Below, piece by piece: positions 17,080 through 26,273 of a stretch of DNA of 64,000 bases. The stretch is from Chryseobacterium sp. c4a (lineage in GTDB: Bacteria > Bacteroidota > Bacteroidia > Flavobacteriales > Weeksellaceae): contig NZ_WXVU01000012.1 of NCBI RefSeq assembly GCF_009900745.1, positions 62,001 to 126,000 on the forward strand. The letters run 5' to 3'. A model generated the notes under the pieces. That model did not search any database and was not told where the DNA came from. It saw only the letters and a program-made list of their open reading frames with translations. Within the stretch, counting starts at the first letter, position 1, and the number at the start of each line of letters is the position of its first letter. A program made the translations under genes and the position numbers.

Positions 17080-18036
17080 ATGAGAAATTTTTTATTCTTA
17101 TTACTATTTGTATGTACTTTCTTTCATGCCCAGACCATTGAAGACAAGGAAGCATTCCAAAAATGCCGAAAAGAATTCAACAAAAAAAATTGTCTTGCAG
17201 ATGAAGACCATGATAATATCCCGTTTTACCTTGACAAATGCCCTACAGAAACTGGTGCAGCAGAAAACTACGGTTGCCCGTGGCCTGACACTGATAAGGA
17301 CGGCATAGTAGATAAAGACGACCAATGTCCCGAAGTAGCCGGCCCAACTGAAAATTCCGGCTGCCCATGGCCTGACTATGATAATGATGGTATCTTGGAT
17401 AAAGATGATGCCTGCCCCACAATACCCGGATTACCTGAAAATAGTGGCTGTCCCCGTCCTACTCAACAAGATTGCGGGAAGTTTCAAAAACAACAACAAA
17501 TAAAATATGAGCAATTTCAGGAAGAACATCAAAACATTGAAGCCATATATAGCCTTCTCAATAAAAAAATCCTGGAAGATGTTCTTGCCACTCATAAAAA
17601 AGAGGTACTAAGTCATAATTTTGGGATCAGTATCGGATATATAAAGTTCACTTCCATCTGCGGAACTGGCTGTTATGATCCCTATCCTATGAACATTAAA
17701 AACTTTTTGATTTCAAAATTCTGGAATAAAGATATCTTCCAATACATTTTAAAAAAGTACAACAAGGAAATCCTTATCAGAAGAATAATCTTTGATGACT
17801 CTACGAATACTGAACTGGAAAGCTTAATGGGTAAGGACACTTTTCAGTACCTTCTTCAGTATTACGATAAAGAAAGCGACAATATCATCATTCCATCCAA
17901 AAACAAAATAAGACCTAAGGATTATATTCAAATATATATACAATTTATAACCCCCTTTAAAATCGAAATTCTGAATTCTGCTCTTCCAAAAACCTATGAA
18001 TATAAAAACGGCCAGTGGAAATCCCTTAAAGAATAA
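17080..18036 (+). CDS. Exported thrombospondin type-3 repeat protein
   Basis: The signal peptide (ends FHAQ) is followed by three acidic calcium-binding repeats of thrombospondin type 3 ([45 protein letters not shown]), each closed by a GCPxP unit, over residues about 45-130. The remaining 190 residues are unrecognised and Lys/Ile-rich. In Bacteroidota such repeats usually link a beta-barrel to an OmpA peptidoglycan-binding domain. Here neither is present, so the protein may be a shortened relative or have a different role. It sits 6 bases after a terminator. Confidence 0.75.
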   Translation: MRNFLFLLLFVCTFFHAQTIEDKEAFQKCRKEFNKKNCLADEDHDNIPFYLDKCPTETGAAENYGCPWPDTDKDGIVDKDDQCPEVAGPTENSGCPWPDYDNDGILDKDDACPTIPGLPENSGCPRPTQQDCGKFQKQQQIKYEQFQEEHQNIEAIYSLLNKKILEDVLATHKKEVLSHNFGISIGYIKFTSICGTGCYDPYPMNIKNFLISKFWNKDIFQYILKKYNKEILIRRIIFDDSTNTELESLMGKDTFQYLLQYYDKESDNIIIPSKNKIRPKDYIQIYIQFITPFKIEILNSALPKTYEYKNGQWKSLKE

Positions 18037-18108
18037 AACTATACCCCATTATTTTTCATTAATTTAGATCTCTAATCATTTTTTAACCTCAGCAAAAAAC
18101 AAAATAAT

Positions 18109-18852
18109 ATGATACGTTCAATCTTACTCACTGCATCAATTATTGCTTCAGGAACTCTTTTAAGTCAAAACCTTAAAACAGTTTCTTATAAAGACGGCTC
18201 ACAAAAACTGAATGGTTTAGTCACGTCCAATGCAGGACAGAAACTTCCCGGAGTCCTTATTCTTCCCGCCTGGAAAGGAATTGATGAGGAAGCCAAAACA
18301 GCAGCTCTTAAACTTGAAAAACAAGGTTATATTGCCTTCATTGCAGATATTTATGGAGAAGGGAAAATCCCTGTCAACAATGAAGAAGCAGCCAAAAGCT
18401 CTGGCTATTACAAACAAAATTATAAAGAATATCAGAACAGAATTGCCCTGGCTTTAGAACAACTGAAAAGAGGCGGAGCCATTGCTGATAAAATTGCAGT
18501 GATCGGCTATTGCTTCGGAGGAACAGGTGCTCTTGAGTCTGCCAGAGGAAATCTTCCTGTAGCAGGTGTGGTTTCTATTCATGGAAGTCTGGGAAGAGAT
18601 CAGAGCAGAAAAAATGAAAAATTAAATGCTAAAATTCTGGTGGAAAATCCTGCCGATGACAAAAGTGTAAGCCCTGATGACTACAATAACCTCATCAAGG
18701 AAATGAATGACGGAAATGCAGACTGGCAAATCATTACTTATGCTCATTCCAAGCATACATTCACAGATCCCAAATCACCGGATTATAACGAAACGATGGC
18801 AAAGAGAGCCTGGAGCCATACGCTGTTGTTTTTAAAAGAAATTCTTAGATAG
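18109..18852 (+). CDS. Dienelactone hydrolase family protein, exported
   Basis: Alpha/beta hydrolase of the DLH family (PF01738) with catalytic Cys135 in GYCFGG, Asp183/184 in PADDKSV and His213 or His216 in AHSKHTF. The signal peptide (residues 1-19, LLSQ) places it in the periplasm. The family cleaves dienelactone and other esters; the native substrate here is unknown. The length (247) is normal. It has its own terminator and no evident operon partner. Confidence 0.88.
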   Translation: MIRSILLTASIIASGTLLSQNLKTVSYKDGSQKLNGLVTSNAGQKLPGVLILPAWKGIDEEAKTAALKLEKQGYIAFIADIYGEGKIPVNNEEAAKSSGYYKQNYKEYQNRIALALEQLKRGGAIADKIAVIGYCFGGTGALESARGNLPVAGVVSIHGSLGRDQSRKNEKLNAKILVENPADDKSVSPDDYNNLIKEMNDGNADWQIITYAHSKHTFTDPKSPDYNETMAKRAWSHTLLFLKEILR

Positions 18853-18881
18853 TATACAGTCTAAAAAAGAGTCCTTACCAC

Positions 18882-18919
18882 AAAAAAGCTATCTCATTTT
18901 TGAGATAGCTTTCATTTAT
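18882..18919. terminator. Rho-independent terminator
   Basis: A 12-bp stem AAAGCTATCTCA/TGAGATAGCTTT with loop TTTT serves the DLH gene and the opposing minus-strand run. Confidence 0.85.
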
Positions 18920-18931
18920 TTTTGTGTTGTA

Positions 18932-19037
18932 TTACAACCAATATTCTTTTGAAGGATCTTTCAGTTTAGTTTTTGCTTTAGCACCACACTCATTGCAGAT
19001 CCATTCATCCTTTTTACTTTCTAAAAAGCCATCAATG
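18932..19037 (-). pseudogene. Possible small zinc-ribbon remnant
   Basis: The minus strand is open for about 35 codons ending EWICNECGAKAKTKLKDP and SKEYWL, with a CxxC knuckle, but has no ATG/GTG/TTG start in frame and overlaps the end of the cupin gene's region. It may be the tail of a rubredoxin-like or zinc-ribbon protein, or a gene with a non-standard start (ATT/ATC). Confidence 0.25.
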
Positions 19038-19038
19038 A

Positions 19039-19410
19039 TTAGTCTACTCCTTCCTCTTCCCTGTTCACCAGCTCCATAGAAAAAGCAGGCAGGCAGATCG
19101 CAAGATATTCACATGGTTCTGAAAATGGATTGCTGTAACGAATTCTCGCTCCTTTTTCAATAAGGATACTGCTTCCTTTTTCCAAAACAACGATTTCGCC
19201 ATCGATCTCAAATTGCTTTTTCCCAGAAATAATGTAGGTAAATTCATCAAACTCAGGGGTCTGATGGGGTTCACTCCAATCCGGAGGAGCTACCATGTGA
19301 GCAATGGAGACATTAGAATTCCCAGTGGAATTTCCCCAATGTTCTTCAATCAATTTTCCGTCTGTAGTAGGAACTACAAAAGGAGACTGTTGTATTTTAT
19401 ATTTTTTCAT
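19039..19410 (-). CDS. Cupin domain protein
   Basis: A 123-residue single cupin beta-barrel. The first motif region includes WSEPHQTPEFDEFTYIISG (metal-type His and Glu positions) and ends with GEIVVLEKGSSILIEKG and the second-motif strand. Small cupins include isomerases and sugar-binding regulators; no substrate can be assigned. ATG 19410 overlaps the upstream GNAT gene's TGA by 4 bases (ATGA), showing translational coupling. The overlap also argues against the TTG start 6 bases earlier. Confidence 0.85.
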   Translation of the reverse strand: MKKYKIQQSPFVVPTTDGKLIEEHWGNSTGNSNVSIAHMVAPPDWSEPHQTPEFDEFTYIISGKKQFEIDGEIVVLEKGSSILIEKGARIRYSNPFSEPCEYLAICLPAFSMELVNREEEGVD

Positions 19411-19934
19411 ACCCAATCTTCTTTTTTAATTTCATATACGAAATTGGTTCTTGTAGGCTCTGCAAAGTAGGCAACTTCCTCTTCTGCGATTTTTATCCCG
19501 CCAAGTTTTTCAAGGGCTTTTTGTGAACGGAAATTCTCTTTCCCAATATGAAAATGTACTTTATCTACATATTGAAAGATATAATCCAGCATTAACTTCT
19601 TCACTTTAGGATTAATTCCTTTTCCCCATGATTTTGTACCATAAAAAGTATAACCTATGAAAATATGGCTGTCTTTTTCATCAAAATTATAATAACGGCT
19701 GCTTCCCAATACATCTCCGGTTGCTTTTTCTACGATTTTAAAAGCTCCTTCACTTTCTATAGCTCCTCTAAAGAAATTTTCAAAAATTTCTCTTTGGTAA
19801 CGATCCTTGTTCGGGTGCTGTTCCCAAACTTTAGGATCTGATGCTACTTCATATAAAGATTCAAAATCCCCTTGCTGTAAGGGGATTAATTGAAATTCTT
19901 CATTCTCTAAAACAGGCTGAATAGAAAAATTCAT
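19407..19934 (-). CDS. GNAT family N-acetyltransferase
   Basis: A 175-residue RimJ/RimL-like acetyltransferase. The acetyl-CoA-binding region is GTKSWGKGINPKVKKLML and the beta-bulge HFHIGKENFRSQKALEKLG is typical of Acetyltransf_3 proteins, which acetylate ribosomal N-termini, antibiotics or small amines. Substrate unknown. It is coupled to the downstream cupin gene by an ATGA overlap and lies 2 bases from the DUF2911 stop codon upstream, so all three are likely one transcript. Confidence 0.88.
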   Translation of the reverse strand: MNFSIQPVLENEEFQLIPLQQGDFESLYEVASDPKVWEQHPNKDRYQREIFENFFRGAIESEGAFKIVEKATGDVLGSSRYYNFDEKDSHIFIGYTFYGTKSWGKGINPKVKKLMLDYIFQYVDKVHFHIGKENFRSQKALEKLGGIKIAEEEVAYFAEPTRTNFVYEIKKEDWV

Positions 19935-19936
19935 GC

Positions 19937-20539
19937 TTAGCCTTTTTTATTAGAATCGGATTCTATTTTCTGGATTTCTTTCAATTTATCAGAAATCTTG
20001 ATCACCGTATCCAGTTTTGCTGGTTTCAATGGAATTTCAGCCTGGTTCATATCCCATTTGATCACTAAGTTCCCTGAGTTTTCATCTGTTGGATTTAGGG
20101 TAATTTCAAACCACTCCTGCTTGTCTGCCAGTTTGTTCACCGGCACCGTTACGTCTACTACGTCCTGTTTAGGATCATAAGTATAGGCACCCCATTGCTG
20201 GAAATCTTTATTCAAAATTACTTTCCATTCTTTTTCTGTAGGAACAATAAATAATCCGTAAGTTCCTGCCGGAACATTTTTTCCGCCAAAATTAACGGTC
20301 TGTCCGAATGTAATTTTTGTAGATGAGTTAGCTCCTGCTCTCCAAATCTGACCATAAGGAACTAGTTCTCCAAAAATCTTACGTCCTTTTACTCCCGGTC
20401 TTCCATAGTCAATAGAAATTTTAGACATAGAAAACTGCTGTTCTACTTTCTGACGCGGACTTACCGCTGGTACGGAGTAATCCTGTGCTAAAGCGAACGC
20501 TGAAACTGAAATACAAACTGCTACTAATAACTTTTTCAC
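19937..20539 (-). CDS. DUF2911 family secreted protein
   Basis: DUF2911 proteins are exported Bacteroidota proteins of unknown function. The signature region is visible as DYGRPGVKGRKIFGELVPYG, then WRAGANSSTKITF and VPAGTYGLFIVP. I chose the GTG at 20539 because it starts a clean signal peptide (VKKLLVAVCISVSAFALAQ). An ATG at 20572 would overlap the ada-like gene and add 11 residues before the signal. It lies 29 bases after that gene on the same strand and may share its transcript. Confidence 0.87.
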   Translation of the reverse strand: MKKLLVAVCISVSAFALAQDYSVPAVSPRQKVEQQFSMSKISIDYGRPGVKGRKIFGELVPYGQIWRAGANSSTKITFGQTVNFGGKNVPAGTYGLFIVPTEKEWKVILNKDFQQWGAYTYDPKQDVVDVTVPVNKLADKQEWFEITLNPTDENSGNLVIKWDMNQAEIPLKPAKLDTVIKISDKLKEIQKIESDSNKKG

Positions 20540-20568
20540 GTGTAAATTTTTGTTTAAAATTACGAAAA

Positions 20569-21612
20569 TCAAAATAAAATAGCTTTCTCCAGCTCCAATA
20601 ATTTTTGTTTTCTCCAGATTCCGCCACCATAACCTGTTAGCTGTCCATTGCTTCCAATAACCCGATGGCAGGGAATCAAAATTGAGATTTTATTGAGTCC
20701 ATTGGCATTAGCTACTGCTCGAACAGATTTCGGATTTCCGAGAATATCGGCCTGTTCCTGATAACTTCTGGTTGCTCCATAAGGAATTTGCTTTAATATC
20801 TCCCAGACCTGCTTCTGAAAAGCGGTTCCTACAAGAGAAAGAGGAACGGTAAATGCTGTCCTTTTTCCTTCAAAATATTCATCAAGTTCTTTTTCCAGGG
20901 TTATAAAATGAGAGTTTTCTCCTTGTATGATATTTGCATTAAAATAAGCGGAAATATTTTTCAATTCTGTCGGCAGAGCCTTTCTGTCTGAAAATTCAAG
21001 GAGGCAAATCCCGTATTCATCTGCACAAGCTACCATGGTTCCCAGTATGGTTTCTATTCTTTTCAGATCAATAATCTTTTCTGATTTATTATTACCTGGT
21101 GATACTCCAAAAATGTTTTTAAAGCTTTCGTTAAAACCGCTCAGACTTTCATATCCTGAATCAAAAGCAACTTCAGTAACCAGCTCGCCTTGCTGAAGTT
21201 TTTTAAATGCTGTATTTAGTTTAGACATTCTCTGAAAGGCATGAAACGTAACGCCATGATGTTTCAGAAACCACCTGCGAACCGTTGCGGGTTCCAATCC
21301 TCTTTTCACCAGATCATAATCTTTAAGCTTCAAAGCAGGATCTTCGGCAATTTCCTGCAGCAATTCTTTAATATAAGTAGGAGTTACATTCAAAGTTTCC
21401 AAAGGTTTACAAACTTTACAGGGACGATACCCTTTCAACATCGCTTCTTTTGTATTGGAAAAGAATTCCACATTTTCAAATTTCGGTTTACGCGCAGTAC
21501 AGGTAGGACGACAAAATATTCCGGTCGTCTTTACTCCCATCCAGAAGATCCCCTCAAAGGAGGAATCTTTCCGAAAAGAAGCGTCATACATTATTTTTTC
21601 TGTAAGTTCCAT
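20569..21612 (-). CDS. ada: Ada-type regulator/O6-methylguanine methyltransferase
   Basis: Bifunctional adaptive-response protein. N-terminal Ada zinc domain has Cys34, Cys38, Cys65 and Cys68 (the phosphotriester-methyl acceptor set). An AraC-type HTH follows (VTEVAFDSGYESLSGFNESF). The C-terminal methyltransferase domain has the acceptor Cys315 in PCHRV. The 347-residue length matches E. coli Ada. It repairs alkylated DNA and, once methylated, activates its targets. Two bases downstream of a PEP-mutase-like gene and upstream of DUF2911, in a minus-strand run that also holds an Ogt-type paralog. Confidence 0.93.
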   Translation of the reverse strand: MELTEKIMYDASFRKDSSFEGIFWMGVKTTGIFCRPTCTARKPKFENVEFFSNTKEAMLKGYRPCKVCKPLETLNVTPTYIKELLQEIAEDPALKLKDYDLVKRGLEPATVRRWFLKHHGVTFHAFQRMSKLNTAFKKLQQGELVTEVAFDSGYESLSGFNESFKNIFGVSPGNNKSEKIIDLKRIETILGTMVACADEYGICLLEFSDRKALPTELKNISAYFNANIIQGENSHFITLEKELDEYFEGKRTAFTVPLSLVGTAFQKQVWEILKQIPYGATRSYQEQADILGNPKSVRAVANANGLNKISILIPCHRVIGSNGQLTGYGGGIWRKQKLLELEKAILF

Positions 21613-21614
21613 GA

Positions 21615-22379
21615 TCAGATGAAAAGTGCTGTAAAGCTTTTGCTATTCGTAATTGTATCGCTTATTTTTTCCAATTCACGATAAATATGCCTGTTTAAAA
21701 ATGCCCCTGAAGTAATTCTTTTTACGCCTGCTGATTTCAAGGTTTCAAAATTGGGGAGATCAGGTAAACACATGACATTAAGGGGAAGTGATGTTGCATG
21801 GACAATTGTTTTGATATCTTCTTCATTCGTCATGCCGGGAACGAAGATTCCATCAACATTAAGTTTTTCAAACCCTTCAATTCTTTTGAGTGTTTCTTCC
21901 AATGCATTTTCCATACCCAGTAAAAAAGGATCAGTTCTTATATTGATAAAGATTTCATTTCTTCTTTCTTTTAGCATTGACAGAATAGTGCTTAGTTTTT
22001 CAAAGAATACATTTCTGTCTAAAAGCTTTCTTTCTCCGTGAATAACATAGGTGTCTTCCAAATTGATTCCGACTACTCCTATTTCCAGCAGCTTGATAAT
22101 ATTTGAAACAACGATCTCATCGGTACTTCCATACCCTCCCTCCAAATCAACAGATAAAGGAATGGAAACGGATGCTTTTATTCTTTTAATGATATAAAAA
22201 TACTCTTCGAAACTCATCTGCTCTCCATCTTCATATCCTAAGCTCATCGCTACAGCCGAACTTGAAGTTGCCAGCGCTTTATACCCTAATTTTTCAAATA
22301 CTTTTGCACTTTGTACATTCCACACATTTCCTAATAGTAAGGGCTCTTCTTCCTGATGTAAACTTTTGAAACTGATCAT
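21615..22379 (-). CDS. Isocitrate lyase/PEP mutase family protein
   Basis: A 254-residue TIM-barrel protein of the isocitrate lyase/phosphoenolpyruvate mutase superfamily. VEGGYG-type motif is visible as SVDLEGGYGS, and GVVGINLEDTYV carries metal-binding acidic residues. The nucleophile motif KKCGH of isocitrate lyases is absent, so it belongs to the uncharacterised PEP mutase-like group (2,3-dimethylmalate lyase or oxaloacetase-like activities). It is tightly linked to ada (2-base gap), which is common in other bacteria but unexplained. Confidence 0.85.
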   Translation of the reverse strand: MISFKSLHQEEEPLLLGNVWNVQSAKVFEKLGYKALATSSSAVAMSLGYEDGEQMSFEEYFYIIKRIKASVSIPLSVDLEGGYGSTDEIVVSNIIKLLEIGVVGINLEDTYVIHGERKLLDRNVFFEKLSTILSMLKERRNEIFINIRTDPFLLGMENALEETLKRIEGFEKLNVDGIFVPGMTNEEDIKTIVHATSLPLNVMCLPDLPNFETLKSAGVKRITSGAFLNRHIYRELEKISDTITNSKSFTALFI

Positions 22380-22482
22380 TCTATTTTTTAGTCAAAAGTA
22401 GGAATATTACTCAGGTGGCTGCAACCGAAAAATGAACAAGTATTTTTGAAGGTGTTGGGTTTTATATTTTTCTTACAAACTT

Positions 22483-22995
22483 TTAAAACAGGATTGCTTT
22501 CTCCAATTCCAACAGCTTTTGTTTTCTCCAGATTCCGCCTGCATACCCTACCAGTTCTCCATTCGAGCCGATAACACGATGACAAGGAATTAAAATTGCA
22601 ATTTTATTGATTCCATTAGCGGTACCTACAGCACGAATAGCTTTTGGATTACCAAGAAGTTCAGATTGTTGCTTATAGGTTCTGATCTCTCCCATTGGTA
22701 TTTCGCGTAATAACTGCCAAACTTTTTTCTGAAATTCAGTACCTGTGATAAATAAAGGGACTTCAAACCGGGATCTGTCTCCATCAAAATATTCTTTTAG
22801 CTCTTTTTCCAATTGTTGAAAATGAATATGATCTTTTTCTACAATTTCTGCCTTCAGTGTTTTTGATAATGCTTTCAGTTGTTTATCAAAATTTTTCCTG
22901 TCAGTAAATTCCAACAGACAGATTCCCTGATCAACTGCACAGGCAATCATTTCTCCCAGTGGAGTCTGTATCTTTTTTTGATGTATGAATTCCAT
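22483..22995 (-). CDS. ogt: Methylated-DNA-protein-cysteine methyltransferase
   Basis: A 170-residue single-domain O6-alkylguanine-DNA alkyltransferase. Acceptor Cys138 is in IPCHRVIGSNG, with the HTH-like segment PKAIRAVGTANGINKIAI and the Asn hinge. Its last 34 residues differ from those of the Ada-type protein at only four or so positions, and the DNA is alike too, which indicates a local duplication or gene conversion. It is stand-alone and probably constitutive, complementing the inducible Ada copy. Confidence 0.92.
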   Translation of the reverse strand: MEFIHQKKIQTPLGEMIACAVDQGICLLEFTDRKNFDKQLKALSKTLKAEIVEKDHIHFQQLEKELKEYFDGDRSRFEVPLFITGTEFQKKVWQLLREIPMGEIRTYKQQSELLGNPKAIRAVGTANGINKIAILIPCHRVIGSNGELVGYAGGIWRKQKLLELEKAILF

Positions 22996-23037
22996 TAGTT
23001 TAAAATTACTATTTTTCCCGAATTCACACCCTTTCTT

Positions 23038-23586
23038 TTATATATTCTTTATAACCTTTTTTGCCTGGGCAATATGTCTTTCATTATGGTAGATGACAAA
23101 ACGGAAAGTATCACCCAATTTTAAGGTGATTAATTTTGAAATACTGATTGCGGTTTTTGTTTTTTCCAGATTGATATGCTTTGCCTTTTCCAATAGATCA
23201 AGTAACTGTTGCTGCTGTATTATAAATTCATTCACGACTTCTTTATTCAGCTGGCTATGAATAGGATTCATGGTTTTAATGGTCTTCATCTTATTCAACT
23301 TTTCCTTGGGGAGCATCATATTAGCAAAATAGTTTCCTAAAATTCCTGGGTTAAAATCAGGTTTCGGACTTGTTGCAGAAGAAGAAATTCGATGAGAAAT
23401 TTCAGGGATATAAAAGTTTCCATAACGATTGAGATGTTCCAGACATTCCAATACACTCCAACTATCGGCAGATGTTCTGAAATTCAGTTCATTTTCCGGT
23501 CTTAATAAAAGATTTCGGGCATATTGTAAGTGTTCTCCGGTTCTGCTTTTTAATTCATCTAACAATTTTGCGGTTGAAATTTTCAT
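23038..23586 (-). CDS. DinB family protein
   Basis: A four-helix DinB/YfiT-like metal-binding protein of 182 residues. The three metal-ligand histidines are visible in VLECLEHLNRY and FVIYHNERHIAQ, placed in helix 2 and the C-terminal helix. Such proteins in Bacillus are DNA-damage inducible, and many act as thiol transferases, so a stress role is suggested by family and by the nearby alkylation-repair genes. No direct function is readable. Confidence 0.87.
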   Translation of the reverse strand: MKISTAKLLDELKSRTGEHLQYARNLLLRPENELNFRTSADSWSVLECLEHLNRYGNFYIPEISHRISSSATSPKPDFNPGILGNYFANMMLPKEKLNKMKTIKTMNPIHSQLNKEVVNEFIIQQQQLLDLLEKAKHINLEKTKTAISISKLITLKLGDTFRFVIYHNERHIAQAKKVIKNI

Positions 23587-23639
23587 TACTGTTTTTTTAC
23601 AAATTTCCGAATCGGTATATTCTTAAATATTGATTCAAC

Positions 23640-24158
23640 TCAAGATTTTTTAAGCCTTGATAAGGTTTCCGGTGACATCCTTAGATAATTGGCAATATAC
23701 TTATTGGGAACTTCCTGAAACAACTTTGGACTTCGCTTTAATACTCTTTCGAAGCGTTCTCTTGGAGCATTAATCAACAGATCTTTTTCTCTTTCTAATT
23801 GCTGTAGCACAAGATCTTCTAAAACATTCATCCAAAATCTCATATTTTCTTCATCAGATTGAATAAAGCCATAAAAATCCTTTTTTGAAGCAACTTTTAC
23901 CATCGTTTTTTTGATAGCCTGAATATAAAGCTCCGATGGCTTTCCGGAAAGAAAGGAATCGAGGGAAACAATAATATTCCCGGTATATCCAAAACGAATG
24001 ATTCTCTCTTCATTTTCATCCATCATAAAGATCCGAACACTTCCCTTTTCAATAAAATAAATATCAGTATCTGTACTTCCTGAAATCTTCAGAAGCTCAT
24101 TCCGTCTGAACGCTCTATCTTCCCAATGAATTCCGCTTTGAAGTAATTTTTCAACCAT
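23640..24158 (-). CDS. Crp/Fnr family transcriptional regulator
   Basis: A 172-residue cyclic-nucleotide-binding-type regulator. The beta-roll covers residues about 20-110 (DIYFIEKGSVRIFMM). The compact C-terminal HTH ends IANYLRMSPETLSRLKKS, typical of the short Bacteroidota form. No cysteine cluster or Arg/Ser pair of a cAMP pocket is obvious, so the ligand is unknown. It is divergent from the secreted protein at 24227, with a TATCTTTG box at 24181-24188 as its probable -7 element. Confidence 0.87.
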   Translation of the reverse strand: MVEKLLQSGIHWEDRAFRRNELLKISGSTDTDIYFIEKGSVRIFMMDENEERIIRFGYTGNIIVSLDSFLSGKPSELYIQAIKKTMVKVASKKDFYGFIQSDEENMRFWMNVLEDLVLQQLEREKDLLINAPRERFERVLKRSPKLFQEVPNKYIANYLRMSPETLSRLKKS

Positions 24159-24180
24159 TTCATATTATTATTTGGTGTTC

Positions 24181-24188
24181 CAAAGATA
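24181..24188 (-). promoter_or_regulatory. Candidate -7 box of the Crp/Fnr gene
   Basis: TATCTTTG on the minus strand fits TAnnTTTG, 23 bases before the ATG. No TTTG at the ideal -33 distance is present. Confidence 0.4.
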
Positions 24189-24226
24189 ATGGGTAATTTT
24201 AAAGGTTTAAATACCAATCACGAATA

Positions 24227-25081
24227 ATGCTCAAAAAAACAGTTTTTTCACTCCTCTTTTCTGCTGTATTTTTCGGTATAAAGGCTCAGCAAAACATTCC
24301 TTTCCGAATCACAAAACATAATACCATTATTATAAAAACGCTTGTCAACAAAAAAGATTCATTAGACCTGATGTTTCAGATTGCCATGAAGGAGGCTGCT
24401 GTTTCTCCGCAACGAAAACGAAAAACGGATCATATCATTTTCAATAAAGAGGAAATCAGCGAGCATAATACTGTTGATATTGGCAATATGAGCTGGAAAG
24501 ATGTCAGTTTTACAGATAATCAATTAACAGGTCTTGAAGCAGATGGCAAGATTGGAACAGCTCTTTTTGAGGGAAAAACTTTTAAAATTGATTATGATAA
24601 CAGCCAATTTACAGTCTATGATAAACTCCCAGATCTAAAAGGATTCCAAGCTGTTCCTATTTTGTGGAAACAGGATGTTTTTTACCTTGCGGCGGATAAT
24701 GTTGTGGATGGGAAAAAGCAACAGGAAGAATATTTTGCACTCCAGTCCGGATATTCAGGAAGCATTTTATATAGCAATGATTTTGATGATGACAAAGAGC
24801 TGAACAAACATTTAAAAGTTACTGGAGAAAAAACGCTAAAAAATGCCCAAGGCCAGAGCGTCATTACAAAACAAGCGATTCTTCCTGCGTTTAAACTTGG
24901 AAATTTTGTTTTTAAAAACATGCCTGTAGGGTTCTTTTCCGGAGAACTTAAAACTCAAAATATCAGCTATTTTGGAGCAGATATGATGCGTAGATTCATC
25001 TGGATTTTTGATGCAGACAGAAAAATGGCTTACATTAAGCCTAGTAAATATTATTCTGAGACTTATTACAAAATAAATTAA
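24227..25081 (+). CDS. Secreted retropepsin-like fold protein
   Basis: A 284-residue exported protein (signal ends IKAQ). The pattern resembles bacterial aspartyl-protease-like proteins: GLEADGKIGTALFEGKTFKIDY, and near the C-terminus FGADMMRRFIWIFDADRKMAYIKPS, which parallels the usual LGNDFLKRF...FD...IYLKP ending. The DTG/DSG catalytic motif expected near the N-terminus is missing (NKKDSLDLMFQ in its place), so it is probably a non-catalytic relative. The lipoprotein gene 18 bases downstream suggests co-expression. Confidence 0.6.
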   Translation: MLKKTVFSLLFSAVFFGIKAQQNIPFRITKHNTIIIKTLVNKKDSLDLMFQIAMKEAAVSPQRKRKTDHIIFNKEEISEHNTVDIGNMSWKDVSFTDNQLTGLEADGKIGTALFEGKTFKIDYDNSQFTVYDKLPDLKGFQAVPILWKQDVFYLAADNVVDGKKQQEEYFALQSGYSGSILYSNDFDDDKELNKHLKVTGEKTLKNAQGQSVITKQAILPAFKLGNFVFKNMPVGFFSGELKTQNISYFGADMMRRFIWIFDADRKMAYIKPSKYYSETYYKIN

Positions 25082-25099
25082 ATTCAAATATTCTTAATC

Positions 25100-26104
25100 A
25101 TGAAGATTAATACGGCCATAGTGCTTTTATGTTCACAACTAATGATTGTCAGCTGTAAAAAAGATGACAAACAAACGGTTCAGAATCAGCAAACAATTGT
25201 AAAAGATTCTGTAAAAACGGCTACCAAGGAAGAGGAAATAGATTTTAAGAATTTTAATATTTTCAATGTTTCCACCATGCAGCGCAAAGACCTTATGGAT
25301 ACCTTTATCTCGGTCTCTGATATTTATAATGACAAGGATGCTGTTCCGGCAGATTTTCTGAAAAAACAAAAGGAACTTCCGTTTAACGAGTTATCTTATA
25401 TTGAATTAGATGATTCTTACAGAAAAAAAATGCTGGCCGGAATTCATATTACAGAAAATGATTCATTATATCTCTACAATTATGAAACCAATAAGCTGCA
25501 AAAAATCCCTGTTAATAAGCTAAAAGCTGTAGCCTATATCTCACCTTATATGGGTGAAGGAGATGAGATAGATTCTGAGTCTTATATGGTAGGATTCCAG
25601 CTTGACACTCAGAAAGGCAATGATATCTTTGATAAATACACGAATGTGATCGCTTACTTTGGGAGTAAAAGTCCATTTGTAGAAAATCAAATGAAGATGA
25701 TCAAATGGGAAAAAGCAGATGCTGATATTCAGAAAAAATATTTTTCCGGTTCAAAACTAAAATACGGTGGTATTTATCAGTATCAATATGAAAATCTTAC
25801 CTATTATGTACAGGATCTTCTTGAAGAATATGGAACGCAGGAACGTAAACTGGTTGTGGTTAATGAGCATCAAGAAAAAATATTTGAAAAAACATTTTTC
25901 ATTGAAGACGGTGCAGAATTTAATCCTCTAGTAAAAACGGAAAATGATTCTTCCAATAATTATGCTCAATGGACGGGTAAACTTTTTAAAGGAAAAGAAC
26001 CTGTAGTCTTTAATTTCATATCTCCTTCTTTCGGTTGCCCGGTGATTACATTTTTGGATAAAGAAAAGACTGAACTTAGCATTAATTGCGATAACAGGCA
26101 TTAA
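25100..26104 (+). CDS. Hypothetical lipoprotein
   Basis: A 334-residue envelope lipoprotein with signal and lipobox in LMIVSCKKDDK. The rest is unrecognised: an acidic/lysine-rich linker (residues 22-55), then a mixed alpha/beta body with Tyr-rich segments and a Cys near the end (FGCPVITFLD). It follows the retropepsin-like gene by 18 bases and likely shares its transcript. A strong terminator lies 80 bases after the stop. Confidence 0.65.
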   Translation: MKINTAIVLLCSQLMIVSCKKDDKQTVQNQQTIVKDSVKTATKEEEIDFKNFNIFNVSTMQRKDLMDTFISVSDIYNDKDAVPADFLKKQKELPFNELSYIELDDSYRKKMLAGIHITENDSLYLYNYETNKLQKIPVNKLKAVAYISPYMGEGDEIDSESYMVGFQLDTQKGNDIFDKYTNVIAYFGSKSPFVENQMKMIKWEKADADIQKKYFSGSKLKYGGIYQYQYENLTYYVQDLLEEYGTQERKLVVVNEHQEKIFEKTFFIEDGAEFNPLVKTENDSSNNYAQWTGKLFKGKEPVVFNFISPSFGCPVITFLDKEKTELSINCDNRH

Positions 26105-26180
26105 TTGCTGAAAAATAGTTTGTTGAAGCTGCTCAATCAGCAGTGTTTGCAAGATATTTTTCAAAGAAATAAACTGATAA

Positions 26181-26214
26181 ACAAACCTGTGAATGTACAG
26201 GTTTGTTTTTTTTA
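26181..26214 (+). terminator. Rho-independent terminator
   Basis: ACAAACCTGT/ACAGGTTTGT, a 10-bp perfect stem, loop GAATGT, then nine T. Confidence 0.88.
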
Positions 26215-26273
26215 TTGTAAAAAGTTTTTGAAGCAAAAAATAATGTAATTTTAAGATAACACAAAACACAATT

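Noticed and set aside
21241..21684. 147-codon frame opposite ada
   Set aside because: Antisense to the Ada zinc and HTH domains, with no promoter, signal or family match.
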